40,685 bases of DNA from Patescibacteria group bacterium (GCA_028715505.1 JAQURS010000009.1:1-40685), one strand, 5' to 3'; counted from the stretch's first letter, positions 23,901 to 30,335 are shown. The notes: a model not told the origin generated them from the letters alone. A program made the numbers and translations.

Positions 23901-24431
23901 GACTTGTCCGCTGTCGCCAAAATCACCCCCGATCGTTAGGGCATACTCCCCTGCCGTGGCGGGATTTGTGATTTGATTATTACCTCCAAAGACGTCGGTC
24001 CCAATATGGATCGTGATAAAATTGCCGGCAGGAACTGTGCCAACCGCGGCGTCAGTCGGCGGCGTCAAAGTGATGATGTTGCTGGCTATGGCGACGCCCC
24101 AGGTGCCCGGGGCGGGAACGGGCGCGTAAGCATCCATGACCTCGGAGCCGGTTGGACCATGGTAAAGATCGATGTCGCTGACGCCGACTGAGCCAAAATT
24201 GAAGTTAGGCAGGCTCAGGGTAATGGTATCGGCGGGAGAATCAACTCCAGAAGGAGTTTTGAATTTAATCGTGTGGTTGGCCGCGGTTGAAATCTTATAG
24301 CTGGAGAGTATGTTTTGGGCGGGAGAAGTTTGCGCGGCTTGCGTCCGGTTGGATGAAACGCAAAAAATCGCCATCACAAAAACCAAAATGGCGCCGAATC
24401 GGGTTAGGTTTTTAAGATTTAGAAGGTTCAT
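20934..24431 (-). CDS. Giant multidomain surface protein (1165 aa): signal peptide, IPT/TIG, three FN3, Pro-rich hinge, carboxypeptidase-regulatory-like domains, C-terminal membrane anchors
   Basis: A signal peptide (about 1-32, FVMAIFCVSSNRTQA) leads an N-terminal beta-rich domain (about 35-195) and an IPT/TIG domain (about 200-285). Three FN3 repeats follow (about 290-580; each has T-P-P or similar, then W-(S/D/T)-T-N-x-P, then T-Y-(F/Y)). A Pro/Thr/Gln hinge (about 585-635) leads to an Ig-like part and a carboxypeptidase-regulatory-like domain near 745-810. Near 870-904 is a hydrophobic stretch, then GRRKKQRWG, a domain with GRYVFYPKPGNYLLEAEKPG, two more hydrophobic helices near 1030-1070, and a related last domain (WGQVYDSKTRKPIQGAVVRI, GRYGFFA). 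Positive-inside reading places the last two sandwich domains in the cytoplasm, which is odd. It is the last gene of a four-gene surface operon, 9 bp after the DUF916-like gene. Confidence 0.82.
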   Translation of the reverse strand: MNLLNLKNLTRFGAILVFVMAIFCVSSNRTQAAQTSPAQNILSSYKISTAANHTIKFKTPSGVDSPADTITLSLPNFNFGSVGVSDIDLYHGPTGSEVMDAYAPVPAPGTWGVAIASNIITLTPPTDAAVGTVPAGNFITIHIGTDVFGGNNQITNPATAGEYALTIGGDFGDSGQVGIGIVNDDSVDVTAEVSGVALTITNISPASVIVDSPPFTMTVNGTGFASDAVVRVNGSDRVTTFISANQLQANILASDVVTLGNRSINVINPPGAISNTVLLSVTPHEGSGADTTPPNITGVATINITQSSARIIWSTNEPATSQVYYGTSTAYGQSVSNGALELSHSLDLSGLSPNTLYHFKVYSTDAVGNIGSSVDYTFTTLNIITPLVISNVTTTLITDISAMAVWDTNRPANSKVEYGPTPALGAWQSVPGDVINHAVPITGLSSGLTYYYRVISVDSLGQGATSSIFSFSTQGDHTPPTNVPLTATPGDKVVLLTWTNPPEPDFAGVRIVRKTGGYPTGPMDGDLVYDGTATSRLDTGLTNGVTYFYAAYAYDTHGNFSSGSLASATPLAALPPPPQPPTTTPPTPPQPPQPPQPPQPPIPPVVPPVTPTTTPPVPPKPPLQIILHALYYSSNGTIALQPNENGIYGVLAGSSIFVYVPTANLGSTPQIGIMTVGSQSYALVLNGDGTAYTGTFLAPTGGQFLAYIQVVFQNGQISTTQDTFQIQPVGQIFEEPLVGQPTVSVPDATVKLYENKNGSWVPWNSSPYGQSNPVTSGPDGNFVFMVPNGEYYAEVQKDGYGIAKTPPIQVNNNVFGTKIPLIRIPKPVQATTTFPFVSNVPAQAEYIALVTKEILRQPEVVEAVNDYAAPSLVAISLINTSAALPLFNIFYYLQFLFTQPFLLFGRRKKQRWGTVYNSLSKQPIEFTVVRLIHFESKLIVQTRVTDKNGRYVFYPKPGNYLLEAEKPGYTFPTQYLADQKEDGSYVGLYHGETITIEKDDVIDINVPLDPAASVETPKKVIYQYILRKLQHLLAFSGVIVAIISLIISPSWLIAAILAVQIFFYLLFRKLALPSKSKPWGQVYDSKTRKPIQGAVVRIFDRKFNKLLETQLTDDQGRYGFFADQNTFYITVEKAGYQKFITQDIDLVKTKKDAVVDYNIPLKLIK

Positions 24432-24440
24432 GGAACCTGA

Positions 24441-25415
24441 TCACCTGCGACGAGATTGCTTAAGGGCCGAAGAGATGATCATCTTATTGTAAAGTCTCAT
24501 GAGCAAGAACAGGATGGCTAACAAGGCCAGCAAGATAAGGCCCATGCGCCACGGAAGCACCCAAAAACTAATAGTCCTGGCTTCCAGTGGTGTGTTCTGC
24601 GATCCATATTTCACGTCGACCGTGGCCGTGTAACGGCCCAAGGCGAAATTTTTCCATTCATTGGTTAGCCCCGAGATGAAACCTCCCTCAGCCAAATCCG
24701 TCGTTTTGGTCCACCACGTATCTAAGCGCCTAATGCTGTTCGGTAGGACGGCTGATTTCTTTGGGTTGGCAGGCACCCGCGCGACGATGCCGCCCCACAT
24801 GTTGCGGACGGTCAATGTTCCGATGGGCCTGAAGTGGACGCTGCCCGTGTTGCGGATGCGTAAACTCATCAAGGCCGGCAAGTGGCTGTAGACGGATTGA
24901 TTGGCCGTAAAGGATTCGATGCTGGCGCTTTCTTTTACGTCGCCGCCAACCTTGACCAGGAAAACGATTCCGGTTTTTGCCGCCAAGTTAATGGCCGTCC
25001 TGTCATTTGCCGCTTCGGGATTAGTGGAGAAGAAAACGGTCGCGTAATGGCCTCCCGGTTCGGCGTCTTGCGGAGCGTAGATCGAATAAGGGACTTCGAC
25101 GGTTTCGCCCGGAGCCAGTTGGTATGATTCCTGGTTAAACCTGAACCAAGACGGCAAGCCTTTGAGATCGGCCTCATCCAAATATTGTTGTTCGCCGTTT
25201 TCTCCGACAGCTATGAAACTCTGGACCGAAACGTAATAAGTTTGGGGGGCCTTACTGTCGTTAGTAATCATCATGCGGCCGCTTACCCGCATGCCGTTAG
25301 CCACTTCGTGATCCACGATGACCGGAGAGACGGTAATCGCGTACGCGGCGGAACTAAATAAAGCCCATCCAACGATAGGAGCTGCGAAGAGGGATAATAT
25401 TTTAGCGATCCTCAT
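24441..25415 (-). CDS. DUF916-like exported protein with C-terminal membrane anchor
   Basis: 324 aa. A signal peptide (about 1-26, ending AYA) is followed by an Ig-like domain with ITVSPVIVDHEVANGMRVSG, then ITNDSKAPQTYYVSVQSF and YQLAPGETVEVPYSIYAPQD. This is the pattern of WxL-interacting (DUF916) proteins of Firmicutes. A second beta-rich domain (about 160-285) carries LRIRNTGSVHFRPIGTLTV. The protein ends with one membrane helix (MGLILLALLAILFLLMRLYN) and basic residues (KQSRRR). The domain comparison is from memory of the family and is not proven. It is followed 9 bp later by the giant surface protein and preceded by two exported proteins. Confidence 0.7.
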   Translation of the reverse strand: MRIAKILSLFAAPIVGWALFSSAAYAITVSPVIVDHEVANGMRVSGRMMITNDSKAPQTYYVSVQSFIAVGENGEQQYLDEADLKGLPSWFRFNQESYQLAPGETVEVPYSIYAPQDAEPGGHYATVFFSTNPEAANDRTAINLAAKTGIVFLVKVGGDVKESASIESFTANQSVYSHLPALMSLRIRNTGSVHFRPIGTLTVRNMWGGIVARVPANPKKSAVLPNSIRRLDTWWTKTTDLAEGGFISGLTNEWKNFALGRYTATVDVKYGSQNTPLEARTISFWVLPWRMGLILLALLAILFLLMRLYNKMIISSALKQSRRR

Positions 25416-25438
25416 ACAGCTGGTTGGAGAGGCTGATT

Positions 25439-26455
25439 TTAGAAATGACCCGAGACGTAATAAGTAACCTTTTGGGTGTAGATGCCCACGACGGTCGCGG
25501 CGTTGATTGATGCCTTATGCGTCACAAGCTGAGTCGCGCCGGTTGAAGTCACGTAAAAAGGATAGGTTGAACTGACAAAGCCGGTGAGAGTGGTCGGGAC
25601 GGCGTAATCATTGGCGATCGGGTGCCAAGCAGTCGCGGGCAAATCAAAAGATCCTCCTGTATTGCGTCCGCCATAGCTGGAGGTGGTCAGGTTGATGCCA
25701 TATTCTTCGCTACCGGCGGTCACGTGGAGGTCGGCTACGTCTGTCATGGTGGCGTAATTCGTGGTCGATAAACGCTTGTTAGCTTTAAAAGATCCCGCGA
25801 ATCCCCCGCTGGCATTGGTTTGGATCTTTAACCTATATTGGCAGGAGCTGACGCCTTGGGTACTCAGGATGCCTAGGTTGCACGTATGCCTTTCGGTCGT
25901 AATGTCCGAAGGCGAAGTGATCATAAAAGAGAGCGTGGCCGGGACCGTGGCCGTGATGTCAACATCGTTTCCTCCGTTTATATAAAACATAGCCGCTCCG
26001 TAATCGACCGTGGCACCTGACGTAACGATCGCTTCAGAGAAATTTCTGGATGACAACAAAGAACCCCCGTTGGTTACGGGGACCCTCAAGCAAACTGATA
26101 TGTTATTAGTTGTAGCGTTTCCAGTCATGGTCCAAACAGCACCGGAGCTTGAAGCTGATCCGAACGTGGCCGTTCCGCTTCCGATGTCAGTAGTCACGGG
26201 CGTGCACTGGGTTACGTCGGTAGAACTGGGGACTGGTGAAAGGATGACTTGAACGGTCGCGCCCGTTAAATAATTGGCTGAGCTCGTCCAGGCTATGGTG
26301 GTCGTCGCGAAACCGCTGGCATTGGCCGAATCAATCTCGCCGCTTGATGGCGTGCTGACGGTTACGGACACGCCGCCCGCGTTGGCTGGCAGCATGGCTG
26401 CCGCCAAACTGATCAAGGCCATGAAGGCCAAAAACCTTATTTTGCACCCTCTCAT
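25439..26455 (-). CDS. Exported Ser/Thr-rich surface protein (338 aa)
   Basis: A signal peptide (MRGCKIRFLAFMALISLAAA, cleaved near ANA) precedes a Ser/Thr/Gly-rich beta-type body. Four Cys (TQCTPV, SVCLRV, RHTCNLG, SSCQYR) could form two disulfides. No membrane anchor or sortase motif is present. It ends IYTQKVTYYVSGHF, a beta-strand-like tail similar to the end of the 26558 product. A TATACT box is 6 nt before the ATG, so it can be made from its own leaderless message. The two homologous-looking tails suggest both bind the same partner, perhaps the DUF916-like protein next door. No enzymatic motif seen. Confidence 0.72.
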   Translation of the reverse strand: MRGCKIRFLAFMALISLAAAMLPANAGGVSVTVSTPSSGEIDSANASGFATTTIAWTSSANYLTGATVQVILSPVPSSTDVTQCTPVTTDIGSGTATFGSASSSGAVWTMTGNATTNNISVCLRVPVTNGGSLLSSRNFSEAIVTSGATVDYGAAMFYINGGNDVDITATVPATLSFMITSPSDITTERHTCNLGILSTQGVSSCQYRLKIQTNASGGFAGSFKANKRLSTTNYATMTDVADLHVTAGSEEYGINLTTSSYGGRNTGGSFDLPATAWHPIANDYAVPTTLTGFVSSTYPFYVTSTGATQLVTHKASINAATVVGIYTQKVTYYVSGHF

Positions 26456-26557
26456 AAAAAAGTATAGACAAGCTTGAGGGTTGCGAATTCATTAAGCCCA
26501 CAAATAAAACGCACACCCACGAAGTTATCCTGATTATAGCCTAAGAACAGATCTTTG

Positions 26558-27472
26558 TTAAAAGTTAGCTGTTAATAAGTAACGAACTTTTTGGTGGTAA
26601 TTAGCAGCCGGAGTAAAGGGCATGATATTGATTTTATATATAATGGCAATCCGATCGTTATCGGCGGTCGTTGTCGAGGTTTGAATCTCCCGCAACGTGC
26701 TGGTTACGTTAAAATCACGGCCAGTGCTGGTTGCGGTTGTTCCAAATACGCGAGCTCCATATTCCTCGGCGTCTGGGGAGACCTCATCATCCGAAACGTC
26801 CATGATGTGAGTCGAGGTAGATCCCCTTAGATAACCGTCCGATTGCATGTAAACCGTGTATCCGCTTAAAGAGTTGGTGGTTACATCGGTTCGGCTGACC
26901 GTAGTTTTGCTAACATTTGGCTCAAGTCTGCCGAAAACCCCATTCTGTGCCTCCATCCTATATACATAGTCATCATCCCCTAACGGATTTATTGAGATTT
27001 GGGACACTTGCCCATCCCATTTATCTACAGTCAGTGTATTGCCAAGGATTGATTCGATCTTACCGATGATTGTTTTTTGGTGCAGGCCTAAGTTTTCTAC
27101 GACTGCTATATATGTTCCGGTTGAAAACGAGGTGGCCAAAGAAACGGTTACTGTTTTTGTCGAGGTTGATAAGGCGAGATAAGGTACTTGAGTGTTGTTT
27201 TCTTGGGCGCTTACGCTTAAGGAAAGTGTTGGTTGATAGTCGTCCGACTGACGATAGCCGGCCGAAAGAGTGTAATTTGTGCTAGTTGACAGTCCGGTTG
27301 CCTGTTCTCCGATAGTGTCGCGCAATCGATAATTGGTCGAAGTGCTGTTATCGTTGCCGCCGCTATTGATGGAATCGGAACGAACTTCAAAATTCGTGCT
27401 AGTCATTGCTGCTTGCACGGAGCTCATGGTCAAAAATAACCCGGTTATTAATGCGCAGACGAAGAGGCGCAT
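26558..27472 (-). CDS. Exported Ser/Thr-rich surface protein (304 aa)
   Basis: A signal peptide (MRLFVCALITGLFLTMSSVQ-AA) precedes an N-terminal tract with two short repeats: STNFEVRSDSINSGG, and TSTNYRLRDTIGEQATG followed by TSTNYTLSAGYRQ. This tract occurs in many exported proteins of CPR and related bacteria. The body is rich in Thr, Ser and Val. It ends YHQKVRYLLTANF, matching the tail of the 25439 product in style. TATAAT lies 12 bp before the ATG. First gene of the surface cluster; no anchor of its own. Confidence 0.72.
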   Translation of the reverse strand: MRLFVCALITGLFLTMSSVQAAMTSTNFEVRSDSINSGGNDNSTSTNYRLRDTIGEQATGLSTSTNYTLSAGYRQSDDYQPTLSLSVSAQENNTQVPYLALSTSTKTVTVSLATSFSTGTYIAVVENLGLHQKTIIGKIESILGNTLTVDKWDGQVSQISINPLGDDDYVYRMEAQNGVFGRLEPNVSKTTVSRTDVTTNSLSGYTVYMQSDGYLRGSTSTHIMDVSDDEVSPDAEEYGARVFGTTATSTGRDFNVTSTLREIQTSTTTADNDRIAIIYKINIMPFTPAANYHQKVRYLLTANF

Positions 27473-27575
27473 ATTACGATTAGGATTATAGCATTTGAGT
27501 TGAAGTATTTACTTGTTGATAAGCTATTTGTTTAAATATAGCGAAATTCTTTGTGTCTAAAAATATTAAGTAAAG

Positions 27576-27591
27576 TGTTTCACGTGAAACA
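27576..27591. other. parS site 1
   Basis: Perfect 16-bp palindrome TGTTTCACGTGAAACA, the binding site of ParB. Confidence 0.93.
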
Positions 27592-27614
27592 CTCCCCTGC
27601 TTTTTACGCTGGAT

Positions 27615-27630
27615 TGTTTCACGTGAAACA
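27615..27630. other. parS site 2
   Basis: Perfect TGTTTCACGTGAAACA, directly followed by the promoter of the 27693 gene. Confidence 0.93.
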
Positions 27631-27634
27631 AAAA

Positions 27635-27663
27635 TTGACTTATCAAATAGTGAGAGGCAAAAT
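27635..27663 (+). promoter_or_regulatory. Promoter of the 27693 gene
   Basis: TTGACT (27635-27640), 17 bp, CAAAAT (27658-27663). It starts 4 bp after parS site 2, so ParB binding or spreading could shut it off. Confidence 0.55.
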
Positions 27664-27692
27664 TGAAAAACTCACTCGAATGGAGGAAAACC

Positions 27693-27947
27693 ATGTCAGA
27701 ACCGGATTGGGGACCTACTCGGTATACTGAGCAAGAAGATTCAAGTCCGCGCCCTTTGACGTTTGCTGGGCTTTGCAAGTCACACCAATTCATACTGTTG
27801 CCCATCGATGGATTCGTGCCTGGTCGTAGTAGAGTATGGCGCGCTGAACCACTTTACAAAAAGATCAGCGATACAAAGGCCATAAGAGTGAGACAAGGTA
27901 CTAAAGTCGATGTCGCTCCCGGGACGTTTGTTATCGAAGTCGAGTAA
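27693..27947 (+). CDS. Hypothetical protein (84 aa) inside the parS cluster
   Basis: The start MSEPDWGPTRYTEQEDSSPR is set by TGGAGGAAAACC. The product is soluble, with a likely beta-rich C-terminus (TKAIRVRQGTKVDVAPGTFV). I do not recognise the family. It lies between parS sites 2 and 3, with its own promoter and a terminator whose T-run touches site 3. The ribosome site is identical to that of the 30440 gene. An upstream in-frame start at 27663 lacks a ribosome site. Confidence 0.65.
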   Translation: MSEPDWGPTRYTEQEDSSPRPLTFAGLCKSHQFILLPIDGFVPGRSRVWRAEPLYKKISDTKAIRVRQGTKVDVAPGTFVIEVE

Positions 27948-27953
27948 CTCCTT

Positions 27954-27976
27954 GCCACTGTTGCAGTGGCTTTTTT
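27954..27976 (+). terminator. Terminator of the 27693 gene
   Basis: GCCACTG-TTG-CAGTGGC then TTTTTT. The T-run abuts parS site 3. Confidence 0.88.
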
Positions 27977-27991
27977 GTTTCACGTGAAACA
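27976..27991. other. parS site 3
   Basis: Perfect TGTTTCACGTGAAACA. Confidence 0.93.
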
Positions 27992-28031
27992 ATTTAGTGA
28001 AAATAGGGTAGTTTTACGTGTTTTGGTTTAA

Positions 28032-28047
28032 TGTTTCACGTGAAACA
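28032..28047. other. parS site 4
   Basis: Perfect TGTTTCACGTGAAACA. Confidence 0.93.
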
Positions 28048-28078
28048 TTAAGTTTTGTCAAAATCGGGCATATTTCAG

Positions 28079-28094
28079 TGTTTCACGTGAAACA
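28079..28094. other. parS site 5
   Basis: Perfect TGTTTCACGTGAAACA, adjoining a 10-bp hairpin. Confidence 0.93.
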
Positions 28095-28118
28095 CAAATC
28101 CCGCCGAAGCGGGATTTG
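28095..28118. terminator. Perfect hairpin after parS site 5, terminator-like
   Basis: CAAATCCCGC-CGAA-GCGGGATTTG, a 10-bp stem. The flanking T-run is short, so it may be a degraded terminator. No gene ends immediately before it on either strand. Confidence 0.5.
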
Positions 28119-28154
28119 ATGGTGGATCAAGTTCGAACCCCATACTTTTATAAT

Positions 28155-28180
28155 CTAAAACCCGCTTACGCGGGTTTTAG
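28155..28180 (-). terminator. Terminator after tRNA-Ala
   Basis: CTAAAACCCGC-TTAC-GCGGGTTTTAG, an 11-bp stem, 1 bp past the tRNA-Ala CCA on the minus strand. Confidence 0.85.
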
Positions 28181-28181
28181 A

Positions 28182-28258
28182 TGGTGGACCGAGGGGGATT
28201 CGAACCCCCGACCTCTGCAATGCGAATGCAGCGCTCTAGCCAACTGAGCTATCGGCCC
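28182..28258 (-). tRNA. tRNA-Ala (anticodon CGC)
   Basis: Acceptor GGGCCGA/TCGGTCC with the G3-U70 pair that marks tRNA-Ala. The anticodon stem is CTGCA/TGCAG with loop TTCGCAT (anticodon CGC, reads GCG), and the T-loop is GGTTCGAATCC. The discriminator A and the 3' CCA are encoded. Confidence 0.97.
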
Positions 28259-28295
28259 TAGGAACGAACAAATAGCAAATTTATTTGGTATTTGT

Positions 28296-28387
28296 GAGTG
28301 ACGACGGGTCGATACAGCGGAGCTGTACCGGCCTGGCCACCCTCGAGCGACGACGGGCAGGTATCGCGTAGCGAGTATCGGCCAGGC
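28296..28387. repeat. Two imperfect 42-43 bp palindromic repeats, REP-like
   Basis: Units at 28296-28337 and 28345-28387 both run GAG(T/C)GACGACGGG ... GGCC(T/A)GGC around a variable hairpin core (GATACAGC-GGA-GCTGTACC in one, GGTATCGC-GTA-GCGAGTATC in the other). The ends are conserved and the loops differ, as in REP-type elements. They lie between tRNA-Ala and parS sites 6-7. Confidence 0.55.
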
Positions 28388-28391
28388 AAAT

Positions 28392-28407
28392 TGTTTCACG
28401 TGAAACA
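28392..28407. other. parS site 6
   Basis: Perfect TGTTTCACGTGAAACA. Confidence 0.93.
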
Positions 28408-28423
28408 ATTTGTTGTTTCGGAG

Positions 28424-28439
28424 TGTTTCACGTGAAACA
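28424..28439. other. parS site 7
   Basis: Perfect TGTTTCACGTGAAACA, 32 bp from site 6 and 37 bp before tRNA-Arg(CCT). Confidence 0.93.
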
Positions 28440-28475
28440 CTCTTGGGCAAGGAAAGCTTTAGGCTTGGTTGCCCA

Positions 28476-28550
28476 TGGCGTTCCCGAGTGGAATCGAACC
28501 ACTAACTAGGGCTTAGGAGTCCCTTGTTATATCCATTTAACTACGGGAAC
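28476..28550 (-). tRNA. tRNA-Arg (anticodon CCT)
   Basis: Acceptor GTTCCCG/CGGGAAC. The anticodon loop CTCCTAA gives anticodon CCT (reads AGG). The anticodon stem AGGGA/GCCCT has an A-G mismatch next to the loop. The T-arm carries GGTTCGATTCC. The 3' CCA is encoded. With the TCT gene at 5357 this covers both AGR codons. Confidence 0.94.
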
Positions 28551-28658
28551 AGGATGAGTCGTAAAATATTTAAATATACGATTCTTTTGCTTATTTAAGC
28601 CAATAAATAGTAACTCAAAAATTGGATAACGTCAATATGAGGTAAGCTGGGCCTAACA

Positions 28659-28687
28659 TTGACATTAATCAGGAATACGCATAATAT
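28659..28687 (+). promoter_or_regulatory. Promoter of rpsT
   Basis: TTGACA (28659-28664), 17 bp, TAATAT (28682-28687), 11 nt before the ATG, so the leader is only about 4-5 nt. Confidence 0.8.
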
Positions 28688-28698
28688 AATCGCCATCT

Positions 28699-28968
28699 AT
28701 GCCAAACAAGCAATCAGCCATGAAGGAGCTGCGCAAGACAAAGAAGAGGACTGCGCATAACTTTCGGATCAAGACTAACATAAAGGCTTTGATGTCGAAG
28801 AGCAAGCAATTGATTGAAAAAGGGGACTTGGCCGAAGCTAAGAAAATGGTTTTGGCTTTGCAGGTTGCGTTAGACAAAGCGGCCAAAGTAAATGTGATTT
28901 CAAAAAATAGCGCGAGCAGGAAAAAGTCGAGAATCATGAAGATGATCGCCAAGCCGGCCACCAAGTAA
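28699..28968 (+). CDS. rpsT: 30S ribosomal protein S20 (bS20)
   Basis: 89 aa: MPNKQSAMKELRKTKKRTAH, then IKTNIKALMSKSKQLIEKGD. The product is helical, strongly basic and of normal length for bS20, which binds the 5' domain of 16S rRNA. There is no Shine-Dalgarno and the leader is very short. It converges with holA, its frequent neighbour, across a shared terminator. Confidence 0.97.
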   Translation: MPNKQSAMKELRKTKKRTAHNFRIKTNIKALMSKSKQLIEKGDLAEAKKMVLALQVALDKAAKVNVISKNSASRKKSRIMKMIAKPATK

Positions 28969-28976
28969 CAATGATT

Positions 28977-29008
28977 AAAAAACTCCCGATTCGCTCGGGA
29001 GTTTTTGT
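28977..29008. terminator. Shared rpsT/holA terminator
   Basis: AACTCCCGA-TTCGC-TCGGGAGTT with A/T runs on both sides. Confidence 0.88.
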
Positions 29009-29029
29009 TTACTATAAGATCTAAAAAAT

Positions 29030-29866
29030 TTAAAATAGAAATTGTAAAATTTCTTGATTTTGAGAAATAGAATTTCGTGAAGCGTACATAGTGCGGATCG
29101 CATCAAGAGTTATCTCTTCCGCTTTGGGTAATCTGATGGAGCCTAATTTTTTCTTCACAAAAGGATGGACATCTTGGGCTTGGTCGGATTTTATCTTGTG
29201 CCAATTCAAGAGTTGCGAGAGAAGTAGGGGAAGGAGCTCTTGCGGATCTTGGGATGCGGCTTGAGCTTTCCAAACAGGATTATTTTTAAAGAATTGATCA
29301 ATAATGGCAAAAACTTGATTGTCGTTTTCGACTGTTTTTTCAAGGGTTTGCGCATTGTTCAAAACGCGTATGCATTGCAAGCTGGATTCAATGGCCCAAA
29401 GGTCGTCACCGTGTAATTCAATGAGTTTTGTTATCAAGTCAGGATTAACTTGGTAGATTTTGCATCGGGTCGCGATCCATTTATTCAGTTCGAGTCCTTT
29501 GGGTTTTTCGTGTGCGTAAACGAACAAGTTTTCTTTCGGAAAAAGATCCAAGATTTTTTGAGTAGGGGATTTGTCTTCGTAAGTCAGTACTACGGTTTGG
29601 TTTTCGTCGACTTTAATCGCTTTAGCTAATTGCTTTGCCTGCGTCTGCGTAATGCCAGCCAAAAGATTTTCGTATTTGAGTAATCGCTTGGAAGCGAAAA
29701 GCCCGAGCGTACTCAAGCGCGTTACCGCGCCTTGCAAAGATGTCTGTGATTCTAGCCTCTCAATCACCGCGCCTTGCGAGACATGTTTTTGTTTGTAAGC
29801 CTCTACCAAGTCGAGCGCTTTTTGTCGCGCTTGGAATGTATCCGGTCCGGTGCAGATGATTAACAT
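29030..29866 (-). CDS. holA: DNA polymerase III subunit delta
   Basis: 278 aa. The start MLIICTGPDTFQARQKALDL is the HolA N-terminus. Later parts include LGLFASKRLLKYENLLAGIT, then KTVVL-type strand QTVVLTYEDKSPTQ, and a helical C-terminal collar domain (LPLLLSQLLNWHKIKSDQAQ). Delta opens the beta clamp within the clamp loader. At 278 aa it is shorter than the E. coli protein (about 340), as in other CPR homologues I would expect. The -10 box TAATAT ends 6 nt before the ATG, so the message is leaderless. Confidence 0.85.
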   Translation of the reverse strand: MLIICTGPDTFQARQKALDLVEAYKQKHVSQGAVIERLESQTSLQGAVTRLSTLGLFASKRLLKYENLLAGITQTQAKQLAKAIKVDENQTVVLTYEDKSPTQKILDLFPKENLFVYAHEKPKGLELNKWIATRCKIYQVNPDLITKLIELHGDDLWAIESSLQCIRVLNNAQTLEKTVENDNQVFAIIDQFFKNNPVWKAQAASQDPQELLPLLLSQLLNWHKIKSDQAQDVHPFVKKKLGSIRLPKAEEITLDAIRTMYASRNSISQNQEILQFLF

Positions 29867-29888
29867 GCGGGTATATTAGACTAGCCAC

Positions 29889-29985
29889 AGAAAACTGGAA
29901 ACTGGGAAAATGTAGAAACTGGAAACTAGAAAGAGTTGACTAGTAACCGACAAACTCTTTCCAGTTTCTACTTTCAAGTTTCTAG
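29889..29985. repeat. Long imperfect inverted repeat
   Basis: The left arm (about 29889-29937) contains GAAACTGGAAACT twice and ends AAAGAGTT. The right arm (29953-29985) starts AACTCTTTCCAGTTTCTAC and ends AAGTTTCTAG. The arms match except for a 7-bp insert in the left one. The 15-nt loop separates them. There is no coding frame, so it may be a small miniature element or a double-strand RNA hairpin. It lies between the holA start and the promoter at 29998. Confidence 0.55.
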
Positions 29986-29997
29986 TGACCCGGGGGA

Positions 29998-30026
29998 TTG
30001 ACAAAAACGCAAAATTTTGCTAAATT
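29998..30026 (+). promoter_or_regulatory. Promoter of the 30123 gene
   Basis: TTGACA (29998-30003), 17 bp, TAAATT (30021-30026). The leader is about 90 nt and folds: CCTCTGATT pairs with AATCAGGGG around an inner GGCTT/AAGCT stem (about 30058-30099). Confidence 0.7.
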
Positions 30027-30122
30027 TACATGTTCTTTTGAGAATCATCGCATTATTCCTCTGATTTTAGGGCTTTTTTCAAGCTTTGGAATCAGGGGGG
30101 TAAGCGAAATGGAGAGAAACGC

Positions 30123-30317
30123 ATGAAAATCAGTGGGAAAAACGTGCAGACGGCAGCGATCACGGACGAGAAGTCCGTCCATGTCAGGCGCGGTGAATCG
30201 CGCGACAAGGGCGTTGAACTCGTCATCTCGTTTGGCGAAAAGGGGGCCGATTCAGACAAGCGCTACGAGCCGGTCGCTTTCGGCCGGATCCGCAAGTCTC
30301 AGCCTCCGCGGCCGTAA
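30123..30317 (+). CDS. Hypothetical basic small protein (64 aa)
   Basis: It starts MKISGKNVQTAAITDEKSVH after GGAGAGAAACGC and is rich in Lys and Arg (HVRRGESRDKG, YEPVAFGRIRKSQPPRP). No membrane segment or Cys is present. I do not recognise it. It has its own promoter and a structured leader. Its 3' region carries hairpin module A (30336-30400), which recurs after the next gene. Confidence 0.6.
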   Translation: MKISGKNVQTAAITDEKSVHVRRGESRDKGVELVISFGEKGADSDKRYEPVAFGRIRKSQPPRP

Positions 30318-30335
30318 CTAGTTCTCGCCCTTCTC

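Noticed and set aside
23466-24191. Several plus-strand frames opposite the giant surface gene
   Set aside because: All are antisense to a continuous, domain-bearing frame and have no ribosome sites or motifs.
28166-28450. Minus-strand frame across tRNA-Ala and parS sites
   Set aside because: It crosses a tRNA, a terminator and two parS sites, so translation is unlikely.
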